From positions 582,339 to 646,338 of the forward strand of contig NZ_FOKL01000002.1 in assembly GCF_900112025.1 (NCBI RefSeq): 64,000 nt of DNA. The letters run 5' to 3'. The translations under genes were made by a program, and so were the position numbers. Position 1 is the first letter of the stretch, and each line of letters begins with the position of its first letter. Below are positions 57,876 through 64,000 of the stretch, piece by piece. Source of the stretch: Janthinobacterium sp. 344. Its GTDB lineage: Bacteria; Pseudomonadota; Gammaproteobacteria; Burkholderiales; Burkholderiaceae_D. The notes under the pieces were generated by a model. It was not told the origin of the DNA. It did no database searches and saw nothing but the letters and a program-made list of their open reading frames with translations.

Positions 57876-58964
57876 TTATGGCAAGGGGAGAACGATCCTG
57901 AAATCGGTGTATCCAGGCCGGCTTTCGCACTCGATCACGCCCAGGTGCTGTTGCACGAAGGTTTGCGCCAAGGTCAGCCCCAAACCGCTGCCGCCTTCCC
58001 TGCCCGACACCAGCGGGTAGAAAATCCGGTCGCGGATCTGGGGTGCGATGCCCGGTCCATTGTCAATGATATGCAAGTCTAATGCCAGGTTGTAGCGCAC
58101 CTTGGCCAGAGTCACCTGGCGCGCCACGCGCGTCTTGAAAATCAACTCCGCATCGCCCGCCTCGATGCGCTCGGCCAGCGCCTGCGCCGCGTTGTGCGCA
58201 ATGTTGAGGACCGTCTGTATCAGCTGCTCCTTGTCGCCGCGAAACTCGGGAATCGAGGCATCGTAATCGCGCGAAATGGTCAGGCCGCTGGGGAACTCGG
58301 CCAGGATCAGGCTGCGCACGCGCTCGCACACTTCGTGGATATTCACGTCGCCCACGATGTGCGGGCGGCGGTGCGGCGCCAGCAGCCGGTCGACCAGGGT
58401 CTGCAGCCGGTCCGCTTCCTTGATGATGACTTGCGTGTACTCGCGCAGCTCGCTCAGGTGCAGCGCCGGCAATTCCAGTTCCAGCAGCTGGGCCGCGCCG
58501 CGGATGCCGCCCAGCGGGTTCTTGATTTCATGCGCCAGGTTGCGGATCAGCTCCTTGTTGACCTGGCTCTGGTCGAGGATGCGCTCCTCGCGGTCGAGTT
58601 TTAATTGCTGCACGTTTTCGCGCAGTTCGATCAGCACGCTGTCGCGCGGCGCATCGAGCGCGCTGATGATGCTGTGCACGCGCAAGGGCTCGCGTCCCGG
58701 GCGTTCCAGGCTCAGGTCCTGGCGCAGGTCGGAAAATTTATGCTCGAGCGCCTGCGCGCAAATGCCGGCCAGCTCCTCGGGATTGAGGAACAGGGCCGTC
58801 AGCTTTTGCCGCGACAGAGCCTTTAATGAGCTTTCCAGCAGGTTTTCCGCCGCCGCGTTGGCGTAGCCGATGCGGCCATCGCCGTCGAGCAGGATCACGG
58901 CCGAGGCCAGCAAATCAAGGCCGGCCAGGTGGGCCGGGCGGCTGGCATGGGTGTCTAGTGTCAT
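57876..58964 (-). CDS. ntrB: Nitrogen regulation sensor kinase NtrB
   Basis: NtrB (GlnL, NR-II) phosphorylates or dephosphorylates NtrC depending on PII. The 362-residue soluble protein has a PAS domain (LLASAVILLDGDGRIGYANA) and the H-box LIRNLAHEIKNPLGGIRGAA near residue 140. The ATP-binding domain has NIAHNAAQAL, DNGPGIAPQI and GREGGSGLGLTLAQTFVQQH. It starts 5 bases after the DUF4124 gene, so the three genes form one operon. No glnK/glnB gene is in the window. Confidence 0.95.
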   Translation of the reverse strand: MTLDTHASRPAHLAGLDLLASAVILLDGDGRIGYANAAAENLLESSLKALSRQKLTALFLNPEELAGICAQALEHKFSDLRQDLSLERPGREPLRVHSIISALDAPRDSVLIELRENVQQLKLDREERILDQSQVNKELIRNLAHEIKNPLGGIRGAAQLLELELPALHLSELREYTQVIIKEADRLQTLVDRLLAPHRRPHIVGDVNIHEVCERVRSLILAEFPSGLTISRDYDASIPEFRGDKEQLIQTVLNIAHNAAQALAERIEAGDAELIFKTRVARQVTLAKVRYNLALDLHIIDNGPGIAPQIRDRIFYPLVSGREGGSGLGLTLAQTFVQQHLGVIECESRPGYTDFRIVLPLP

Positions 58965-58969
58965 GTGCT

Positions 58970-59479
58970 TTACCGAATATTCGCGATCTCGCGTTTCAGG
59001 GCGTCTATATTTTGCTGCGTGCGGCTGATGTTGTCCTTCAACTGCGCCACTCGCTCCTGGTACTTGGCATAGTTGCGCTCATTGCCCTGGCGTTCGGGCT
59101 GGCCTGCATTGAATTCCAGGCGCTGCGCCGCCAGTTTCTGCTCTTCGCTGCGCAATTCATCCTGCAAGATCTGCCTGCGGTCCAGGTCGCGCGCGCGCTG
59201 CTCGGCGCCATCGACCCTGGGAAAGGCCCCGGCGGCCGGCGCCGGCGTCCCCGCCGCCTGCATGGCGGGCCGCGCAGGCGTGCCCGCCAATGGCGCCGCC
59301 TTGCGCGGCGGCTCCGTCATGGCACCGGGCAAGTCGAGCAGCTGGCAATGCGCGCCGGCCCGCTTGTCCGTGTAGGTCTTGTGTCCCTGCGCATCGGCGC
59401 AGACATACAGCTGTCCGTGCGCCTGCGCCGCCGCGCCCAGCAATCCTGCCATCAGCGCCATTCTGTAATGCTTGGTCAA
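58970..59479 (-). CDS. Exported DUF4124-domain protein upstream of ntrBC
   Basis: This is a 169-residue protein with a signal peptide ending in AAAQAHG-QLYVC. It is followed by the DUF4124 motif YVCADAQGHKTYTDKRAGAH, a Pro/Ala linker and a C-terminal coiled coil (RRQILQDELRSEEQKLAAQR through NISRTQQNIDALKREIANIR). A TTG start is used because GGAG lies 6-9 bases before it; the next in-frame ATG is six codons further. It lies between glnA and ntrB, a place where such genes occur in relatives (from memory). Function unknown. TATAGT on the minus strand (59522-59527) is a possible -10 box. Confidence 0.82.
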   Translation of the reverse strand: MTKHYRMALMAGLLGAAAQAHGQLYVCADAQGHKTYTDKRAGAHCQLLDLPGAMTEPPRKAAPLAGTPARPAMQAAGTPAPAAGAFPRVDGAEQRARDLDRRQILQDELRSEEQKLAAQRLEFNAGQPERQGNERNYAKYQERVAQLKDNISRTQQNIDALKREIANIR

Positions 59480-59562
59480 TCTTTACTCCTGTCGGCACAT
59501 GCCGCATCGATCCTGGGCCGACTATACAACACCGCGCTGGCGCCGCCTTGGCGCGCCACATA

Positions 59563-59603
59563 AAAAAACGCGGGCAAGACCATCGCCTCACCCGCGTTTT
59601 TTA
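59563..59603. terminator. Intrinsic terminator after glnA
   Basis: CGCGGG and CCCGCG with flanking A7/T6 make a 12-bp stem with a 16-base loop. On the minus strand it ends glnA before the DUF4124-ntrBC operon, so ntrBC probably depends on its own promoter or on read-through. Confidence 0.82.
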
Positions 59604-59635
59604 TTCACGACCGGCAGCTTGCCGGCATGGCGCCA

Positions 59636-61051
59636 TTACAGCGAGTAGTACATGTCGAACTCGGCAGGATGCGTGGTCATGCGCATGCGCTGCACGTCCT
59701 GCATTTTCAGTTCCAGGTACGCATCGATCATCGAATCGCTGAACACGCCGCCACGGGTCAGGAACTCGCGGTCCTTGTCCAGCGCTTCCAGTGCTTCTTC
59801 CAGCGACGCGCACACGGTCGGGATCAGCGCGTCTTCTTCCGGCGGCAGATGGTACAGATCTTTCGAGGCGGCTTCGCCCGGATGGATCTTGTTGGCAACG
59901 CCGTCCAGGCCGGCCATCAGCAGTGCGGCGAAGCACAGGTACGGGTTCGCCAGTGGATCCGGGAAGCGCGCTTCCACGCGGCGGCCTTTTGGATTGGCCA
60001 CGTGCGGGATACGGATCGAGGCGGAACGGTTTTTCGCCGAGTACGCCAGTTTCACCGGCGCTTCGTAGCCTGGTACCAGACGCTTGTACGAGTTGGTGCC
60101 CGGGTTGGTGATCGCGTTTAGTGCCTTGGCGTGCTTGATGATGCCGCCGATGTAGTACAGGGCGAAATCGGACAGGCCGGCATAGCCGTCGCCGGCGAAC
60201 AGGTTCTTGCCATCTTTCCATACGGATTGATGCACGTGCATGCCCGAACCGTTGTCGCCAACGATCGGTTTCGGCATGAAGGTGGCGGTCTTGCCATAGC
60301 TGTGCGCCACGTTCCACACCACGTATTTCAGGTTTTGCGTCCAGTCGGCGCGCTCGACCAGGGTCGAGAACTTGGTGCCGATTTCATTCTGGCCGGCGCC
60401 GGCGACTTCGTGGTGATGCACTTCAACGGGGATGCCCAGCGATTCGAGAATCAGGCACATTTCCGAACGCATGTCCTGGAAGCTGTCCACTGGTGGCACG
60501 GGGAAGTAGCCGCCCTTGACGGTCGGACGGTGGCCGCTGTTGCCGCCTTCGATGTCCTTGCCGGTCGACCACGAACCTTCGTCCGAACCGATCTTGACGA
60601 AGCAGCCCGACATGTCGATCTTCCAGCGCACGCTGTCGAAGATGAAGAATTCCGGCTCAGGGCCGAAGTAGGCGGTGTCGCCCATGCCCGACGATTTCAG
60701 GTAGGCTTCGGCGCGTTTCGCGATCGAGCGCGGGTCGCGGTCGTAGCCCTTGCCATCCGACGGCTCGATCACGTCGCACTGCATGAACAGCGTCGTTTCT
60801 TCCATGAACGGGTCGATATTGGCGGTGTTCGGATCCGGCAGCAGGATCATGTCGGACGCTTCAATGCCCTTCCAGCCGGCGATCGAGGAGCCATCGAAGG
60901 CGTGGCCCGACTCAAATTTGTCCATATCGAAGTGCGACACGGGAACCGTCACGTGCTGCTCTTTGCCACGGGTATCGGCAAAGCGGAAATCAACGAATTT
61001 GACTTCGTTCTCTTCTACCATCTTCAAGACTTCTGCGGCTGTCATTGCCAT
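59636..61051 (-). CDS. glnA: Glutamine synthetase type I (GSI-beta)
   Basis: GlnA makes glutamine from glutamate, ammonia and ATP and is the main ammonia-assimilating enzyme. The 471-residue subunit has [19 protein letters not shown] near residue 50 and the ATP-binding [20 protein letters not shown] near 262. The active-site flap is near 325 ([20 protein letters not shown]). The adenylylation Tyr is in [10 protein letters not shown] near residue 398, consistent with control by GlnE (35480-38233). Its upstream region holds a sigma54 promoter and two NtrC boxes, so expression should rise with nitrogen limitation. Confidence 0.97.
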   Translation of the reverse strand: MAMTAAEVLKMVEENEVKFVDFRFADTRGKEQHVTVPVSHFDMDKFESGHAFDGSSIAGWKGIEASDMILLPDPNTANIDPFMEETTLFMQCDVIEPSDGKGYDRDPRSIAKRAEAYLKSSGMGDTAYFGPEPEFFIFDSVRWKIDMSGCFVKIGSDEGSWSTGKDIEGGNSGHRPTVKGGYFPVPPVDSFQDMRSEMCLILESLGIPVEVHHHEVAGAGQNEIGTKFSTLVERADWTQNLKYVVWNVAHSYGKTATFMPKPIVGDNGSGMHVHQSVWKDGKNLFAGDGYAGLSDFALYYIGGIIKHAKALNAITNPGTNSYKRLVPGYEAPVKLAYSAKNRSASIRIPHVANPKGRRVEARFPDPLANPYLCFAALLMAGLDGVANKIHPGEAASKDLYHLPPEEDALIPTVCASLEEALEALDKDREFLTRGGVFSDSMIDAYLELKMQDVQRMRMTTHPAEFDMYYSL

Positions 61052-61150
61052 GCGTATCTCCTAAATGAATGTGGGGTGAGCCGACCTTAGTGCGTCCGGG
61101 CTGATGAAGCGAAGCAAACATTGCGTGCCACCAAAACTCAAAAGGATCAT

Positions 61151-61166
61151 AGCAGATTCCATGCCA
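61151..61166 (-). promoter_or_regulatory. Sigma54 promoter of glnA
   Basis: On the minus strand TGGCATGGAATCTGCT matches 14 of 16 positions of TGGCACRNNNNTTGCW with exact GG-N10-GC spacing. Start would be near 61140, about 90 bases before the glnA ATG, which has AGGAG just upstream. Confidence 0.7.
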
Positions 61167-61264
61167 GCTCCAGGAGCGTCCCGGCAGGCGCAGGCAAATT
61201 GCTGTCATCCCAGTGAAAATTTTCCAGCCGGCGATTTTCCGCCGCCTTTGCGTCAAATCAAGAA

Positions 61265-61281
61265 TGCACTATACAAGTGCG
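61265..61281. promoter_or_regulatory. NtrC box 1 upstream of glnA
   Basis: TGCACT-ATAC-AAGTGCG contains GCACT-N5-AGTGC, a perfect inverted repeat of the NtrC form, centred about 133 bases upstream of the predicted glnA start site. Confidence 0.6.
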
Positions 61282-61293
61282 AAAAACGAATAA

Positions 61294-61310
61294 CGCACCA
61301 TTATCGTGCA
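61294..61310. promoter_or_regulatory. NtrC box 2 upstream of glnA
   Basis: GCACC-ATTAT-CGTGC has one mismatch from a perfect palindrome. Its centre is 29 bases (nearly three helical turns) from box 1, on the same face of the DNA, as in E. coli glnAp2. Confidence 0.6.
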
Positions 61311-61373
61311 TTTCTGGTGATTTCCTCAAAAATGCCTCCTTATGGTGCGCTGAACGGCGACCTGCATTCCCGC

Positions 61374-61401
61374 TTGCGGGGCGCGCGGGGCGCACTATAA
61401 T
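61374..61401 (+). promoter_or_regulatory. Sigma70 promoter of the rhodanese gene
   Basis: TTGCGG and a perfect TATAAT are 16 bases apart; start near 61408, about 27 bases before the ATG, with GAGGA in between. Confidence 0.7.
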
Positions 61402-61434
61402 CGTCCTCACCTTTTCACTTTCATCGAGGACGCC

Positions 61435-61896
61435 ATGACCACCGCCGCCGATATCCTGACCACCGCCCGCAGCCGCGCCAACGAAGGCACGGCGTATGCC
61501 GGCGCCGTGACGCCGCAGGAAGCGTATGACCTGCTGCAGCTCGATGCTGCCGTGAAACTGATCGACGTGCGCACCAATGCCGAGCGCGACTGGGTCGGCC
61601 GCGTCGACATCGCCGATACCCAGCATGGTGCGGTGCAATGGGCCACCTATCCGGGCGGCGTGCCGAATCCCGATTTCGTCCAGCAGCTGGCCAGCCAGGC
61701 CGGCAAGGATGACGTATTGCTGTTCCTGTGCCGCTCCGGCGTGCGCTCGCGCCATGCGGCCAAGCTGGCCACCGAGCACGGCTACGCGAACTGCTACGAC
61801 ATCCTCGAAGGTTTCGAGGGCGACAAGGATGCCGACGGCCACCGCAAGCAGGTAGGCGGCTGGTGCAAGGCGGGACTGCCGTGGCTGGGCGCCTGA
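61435..61896 (+). CDS. Rhodanese-like domain protein
   Basis: This is a 153-residue single-domain cytoplasmic sulfurtransferase. LLQLDAAVKLIDVRTNAERD near residue 34 is followed by the active-site loop LFLCRSGVRSRHAAKLA near residue 100 with the catalytic Cys (CRSGVRS) and NCYDILEGFEGDKDADGHRK. It is divergent from glnA and shares its upstream region, including the NtrC boxes. The 3' end of the gene merges into a 14-bp tandem repeat, and the stop codon itself lies in the first diverged unit. The substrate is unknown. Confidence 0.88.
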   Translation: MTTAADILTTARSRANEGTAYAGAVTPQEAYDLLQLDAAVKLIDVRTNAERDWVGRVDIADTQHGAVQWATYPGGVPNPDFVQQLASQAGKDDVLLFLCRSGVRSRHAAKLATEHGYANCYDILEGFEGDKDADGHRKQVGGWCKAGLPWLGA

Positions 61897-61981
61897 CGCT
61901 GGCCGCTTGAGGCTGGCCGCTTGAGGCTGGCCGCTTGAGGCTGGCCGCTTGACGCTGGCCGCTTGATGCTGGCCACTTGAT
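61884..61981. repeat. 14-bp tandem repeat at the 3' end of the rhodanese gene
   Basis: The unit GCTGGCCGCTTGAG is repeated six times from 61898 to 61981, with only the last base and one internal base varying. It is preceded by a seventh unit, GCTGGGCGCCTGAC, at 61884-61897, which is the end of the gene (Leu-Gly-Ala-stop). The array seems to have grown out of the coding end. Each unit carries a TGA, so expansion does not extend the protein. Confidence 0.92.
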
Positions 61982-62080
61982 TATCTGAACCGTGTTTGAT
62001 CTGGCGGGCCACGCGATGGCCCGCCATCGGCTACAACCATCCATGCGCGCCCGATTTTTCCATTGCGGCGCAAATTCTCC

Positions 62081-62109
62081 TTGCGAATATGTACCTTATA
62101 TAGTACAAC
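62081..62109 (+). promoter_or_regulatory. Promoter and probable operator of the toxin-antitoxin operon
   Basis: TTGCGA and TACAAC are 17 bases apart. The palindrome TGTAC-N8-GTACA (62090-62107) overlaps the spacer and -10 box, a typical place for autorepression by the antitoxin. Confidence 0.5.
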
Positions 62110-62122
62110 GTAGAGGTGCGTC

Positions 62123-62473
62123 ATGGATGCGTCCCGCTTGCGGCAGATTACCCTGCTGTTCTACGCGAACGGCCATGGCGGCGAACCCGTACGCGACTGG
62201 CTCAAGTCGCTCCCCATTGAGGAACGCCATGTCATCGGACAAGACTTGATGCATGCGCAATGGCGCTGGCCCGTGGGCATGCCCCTGTGCCGGCATCTGG
62301 GGCAAGGTTTATCGGAAATTCGCAGCAGCTTGCCCGGCAAGCGCATCGCGCGCGTGCTGATCTGCCATCACGGCGATTGCCTGGTGGCGCTGCACGGCTT
62401 TATCAAGAAAACCCGGACGACGCCGGACGACGACCTGGCGCTGGCCCGCAAACGCCACAAGGAACTGACATGA
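62123..62473 (+). CDS. HigB-type (phage Gp49-like) toxin
   Basis: This is a 116-residue protein of the RelE/HigB-like Gp49 family, whose members are ribosome-dependent mRNA nucleases. Family-like signatures are VRDWLKSLPIEERHVIGQDL near residue 24, HLGQGLSEIRSSLPGKRIAR near 58 and LVALHGFIKKTRTTPDDDLA near 86. AGAGG precedes the ATG. The gene overlaps the antitoxin gene by 4 bases (ATGA). The toxin-first order is that of HigBA. Identification is by pattern only. Confidence 0.8.
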   Translation: MDASRLRQITLLFYANGHGGEPVRDWLKSLPIEERHVIGQDLMHAQWRWPVGMPLCRHLGQGLSEIRSSLPGKRIARVLICHHGDCLVALHGFIKKTRTTPDDDLALARKRHKELT

Positions 62474-62754
62474 ACGCCACCGCTCCCCACCTCGGCAGCA
62501 GCCTCGACGACTTCTTAAAAGAAGAAGGCATCTTCGAGCAAACGCAAAACCGCGCCATCAAGGAAGTCATCGCCTGGCAATTGACACAGGCGATGCAGGA
62601 ACAGGCGATGTCCAAGACGCGCATGGCGGCCCTGCTGCAGACGAGCCGTTCGCAGCTCGACCGCCTGCTCGACCCCGGCAGCGACGTGACGCTCTCCACG
62701 CTGGAACGGGCCGCCGCGCTGCTTGGGCGCAAGCTGTCGGTCACTCTCGTTTAA
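62470..62754 (+). CDS. HigA-type XRE antitoxin
   Basis: This is a 94-residue DNA-binding antitoxin. The N-terminal half (SSLDDFLKEEGIFEQTQNRA) would bind the toxin. The C-terminal helix-turn-helix is MSKTRMAALLQTSRSQLDRL followed by LSTLERAAALLGRKL. The ATG overlaps the toxin stop codon. The gene is 24 bases too short at its N-terminus in a longer frame starting upstream, which is not used. Its 3' end overlaps the convergent TAXI gene by 14 bases. Confidence 0.8.
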   Translation: MNATAPHLGSSLDDFLKEEGIFEQTQNRAIKEVIAWQLTQAMQEQAMSKTRMAALLQTSRSQLDRLLDPGSDVTLSTLERAAALLGRKLSVTLV

Positions 62755-64000
62755 GCGTAGAGGCCGGCTCGCCCACCTCTGCGGCAGGATGCTCGCCCAT
62801 CAGGGTCAGTATCCTCTTGCGCACGAAATTGATGTGGCTGCGCAAGCCATACAGGCCATCGGCAAACGACAATGGAATCGAGATCTGGTTGACCATGTCC
62901 TCGATCTCGTCCAGGCGTTTCAATTGTTCCGCATACACTTGCGCGCGCTGCCCTGGCGGCACGTCTTCCAGCGCCTGCTCCACCGTGCGCAGCTGGCCAT
63001 ACCAGCGGTACACGCGCGAGCGGATGCGCCACACGTACAGGGGCGGCACCACGCGCGACAGGGGCAATATCAGGGCACCGAGCGCCACCACCAGCACCCA
63101 CATGCGGTCGAAGAAATTGGCCAGCCAGAAACTCATGTAGCGCTGCAGCACGGGCGCGCCATCCTTGTAGAATTTCAGCGCTTCGGGCGCGACGGGAATT
63201 TCCGTGTAGCGCGCCGACGGGAACTGCCCCTGCTGCTGGAACCACCCCGTGCCGCCATGGATGCCGGCCGCCGCCTGCACGAACAGGTCGACCAGGGCTG
63301 GGTGCAAGTCTTCGCGCGCGACCAGGGTGGCCGTCGGCGCGATCAGCTGGTAATCCTGCGCGGGGATGTTCTGCCCCAGGTCGACGATGCCACGTGGCAA
63401 GACCACGTGCGTGAGGAAGGGCAGGCGCCGCGTGTAGGCTTCCGCCTGTGAAAAATCAAACAGCTTGATGCCCGGCGTTTGCAGCAGCATCTGGATCAGC
63501 GGCGCTTCCGGCGCCGAGCTGAACACGAGGCCATCGATGCGCCCTTCCAGCAGCTCCACCGTGGCGGGCGTATTCTGCAAGTCGCTCACCGTCAATTCAT
63601 TGGCTTCCACGCCATTCACGGACAGCAATTGCCGAAACAGGCTGGGCACGCCCGTGCCTTCCGGCCCCAGGTTGATCTTCAGCCCTTTCAATTGCGTCAG
63701 TTCCGTGACTGCCTTGTCTTCGCGCATGAACAGCCACACGGGTTCCGTAAACAGGCTGCCCAGCGAGATCAGGCCATGGCGCTCGGCGTCGGCGTGTTCC
63801 GTCGAACCACTTTGCACAAAGGCAATATCGGTCGTGCCAGTATTTAAGCGCTGCAGGTTTTCCTGCGAGCCCAGCGATGGCTGCAGAGTCACCTTGATGC
63901 CGTGCTTGGCGAGGGTGGCCGCATATTTCTTGCCGAACTCTTCGTAGGCGCTATTGTCCTGCCCCGTCGACAAACTCACCTGGCGCGGCGGCGCCGGGTC
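62741..64000 (-). CDS. TAXI-family TRAP transporter solute-binding protein (5' end cut by window)
   Basis: The last 420 codons of the gene are in the window; the open frame continues beyond base 64000, so the GTG at 63979 is not the true start. The part seen resembles TAXI solute receptors: STGQDNSAYEEFGKKYAATL, LNTGTTDIAFVQSGSTEHAD, and GTGVPSLFRQLLSVNGVEAN. Unlike plain periplasmic receptors it has a C-terminal hydrophobic segment (RMWVLVVALGALILPLSRVV) near 62-63% of the visible length and a cytoplasmic coiled tail. The protein is therefore tethered to the membrane. Its partner membrane subunits are not in the window. Confidence 0.82.
   Translation of the reverse strand, partial: DPAPPRQVSLSTGQDNSAYEEFGKKYAATLAKHGIKVTLQPSLGSQENLQRLNTGTTDIAFVQSGSTEHADAERHGLISLGSLFTEPVWLFMREDKAVTELTQLKGLKINLGPEGTGVPSLFRQLLSVNGVEANELTVSDLQNTPATVELLEGRIDGLVFSSAPEAPLIQMLLQTPGIKLFDFSQAEAYTRRLPFLTHVVLPRGIVDLGQNIPAQDYQLIAPTATLVAREDLHPALVDLFVQAAAGIHGGTGWFQQQGQFPSARYTEIPVAPEALKFYKDGAPVLQRYMSFWLANFFDRMWVLVVALGALILPLSRVVPPLYVWRIRSRVYRWYGQLRTVEQALEDVPPGQRAQVYAEQLKRLDEIEDMVNQISIPLSFADGLYGLRSHINFVRKRILTLMGEHPAAEVGEPASTLKRE

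Noticed and set aside
61107..61126. A second TGGCAC...TTGC element upstream of glnA
   Set aside because: On the minus strand the GG and GC pairs are 12 bases apart instead of 10, which sigma54 promoters do not tolerate. The element at 61151-61166 has the right spacing.

Overview
The window is a GC-rich (roughly 60-65%) chromosomal segment of a betaproteobacterium. The rimP-nusA-infB-rbfA-truB operon, the yhdP/nitrilase/tldD and glnE loci, the glnA-ntrBC block and the many TonB-dependent receptors (TBDRs) of the 'VEVTGS.I' type suggest Oxalobacteraceae (Janthinobacterium/Massilia-like). That placement is inferred from gene content and protein flavour, not from a search. No rRNA, tRNA, CRISPR array, prophage or insertion sequence was seen.

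Layout. 1-6.3 kb: the translation/transcription operon rimP-nusA-infB-rbfA-truB (minus strand; truB runs off the left edge), with a near-consensus promoter and an intrinsic terminator in its leader. 6.4-12.0 kb: scpB-rluB, a probably frameshifted small ORF, glk with a HexR-like operator, and a DedA-rhodanese fusion. 12.1-17.7 kb: a four-gene YejABEF/Opp-like peptide ABC transporter with candidate sigma54 and NtrC elements upstream. 18.3-28.5 kb: three TBDRs, two of them a tandem pair, around aroG (DAHP synthase). aroG is preceded by a Phe/Tyr-rich leader peptide and a terminator, which together look like a classical attenuator. 28.7-38.2 kb: tldD, a nitrilase and yhdP (minus strand), divergent from glnE. 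39.2-50.9 kb: a fourth TBDR, small exported proteins, a DUF1275 protein, gapA, tkt, rsmE and a fifth TBDR. 52.1-59.5 kb: a COG2509-like FAD protein, a GAF histidine kinase, CorA, and ntrC/ntrB behind a DUF4124 gene. 59.6-64 kb: glnA with a sigma54 promoter and two NtrC boxes, a rhodanese gene ending in a 14-bp tandem repeat, a HigBA-type toxin-antitoxin pair and the 3' part of a TAXI-TRAP binding protein.

How the parts connect. Nitrogen control is the main theme. glnA, glnE, ntrB and ntrC are all present, and NtrC-type palindromes (GCACC-N5-GGTGC) also occur before the peptide transporter and in the otherwise empty 50.9-52.1 kb gap, where a sigma54-like element also lies. Carbon control appears as a HexR-like site before glk, with gapA and tkt elsewhere in the window. 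The strongest single regulatory observation is the predicted phenylalanine/tyrosine attenuator of aroG at 25.18-25.38 kb, where promoter, leader peptide, competing hairpins and terminator can all be read directly.
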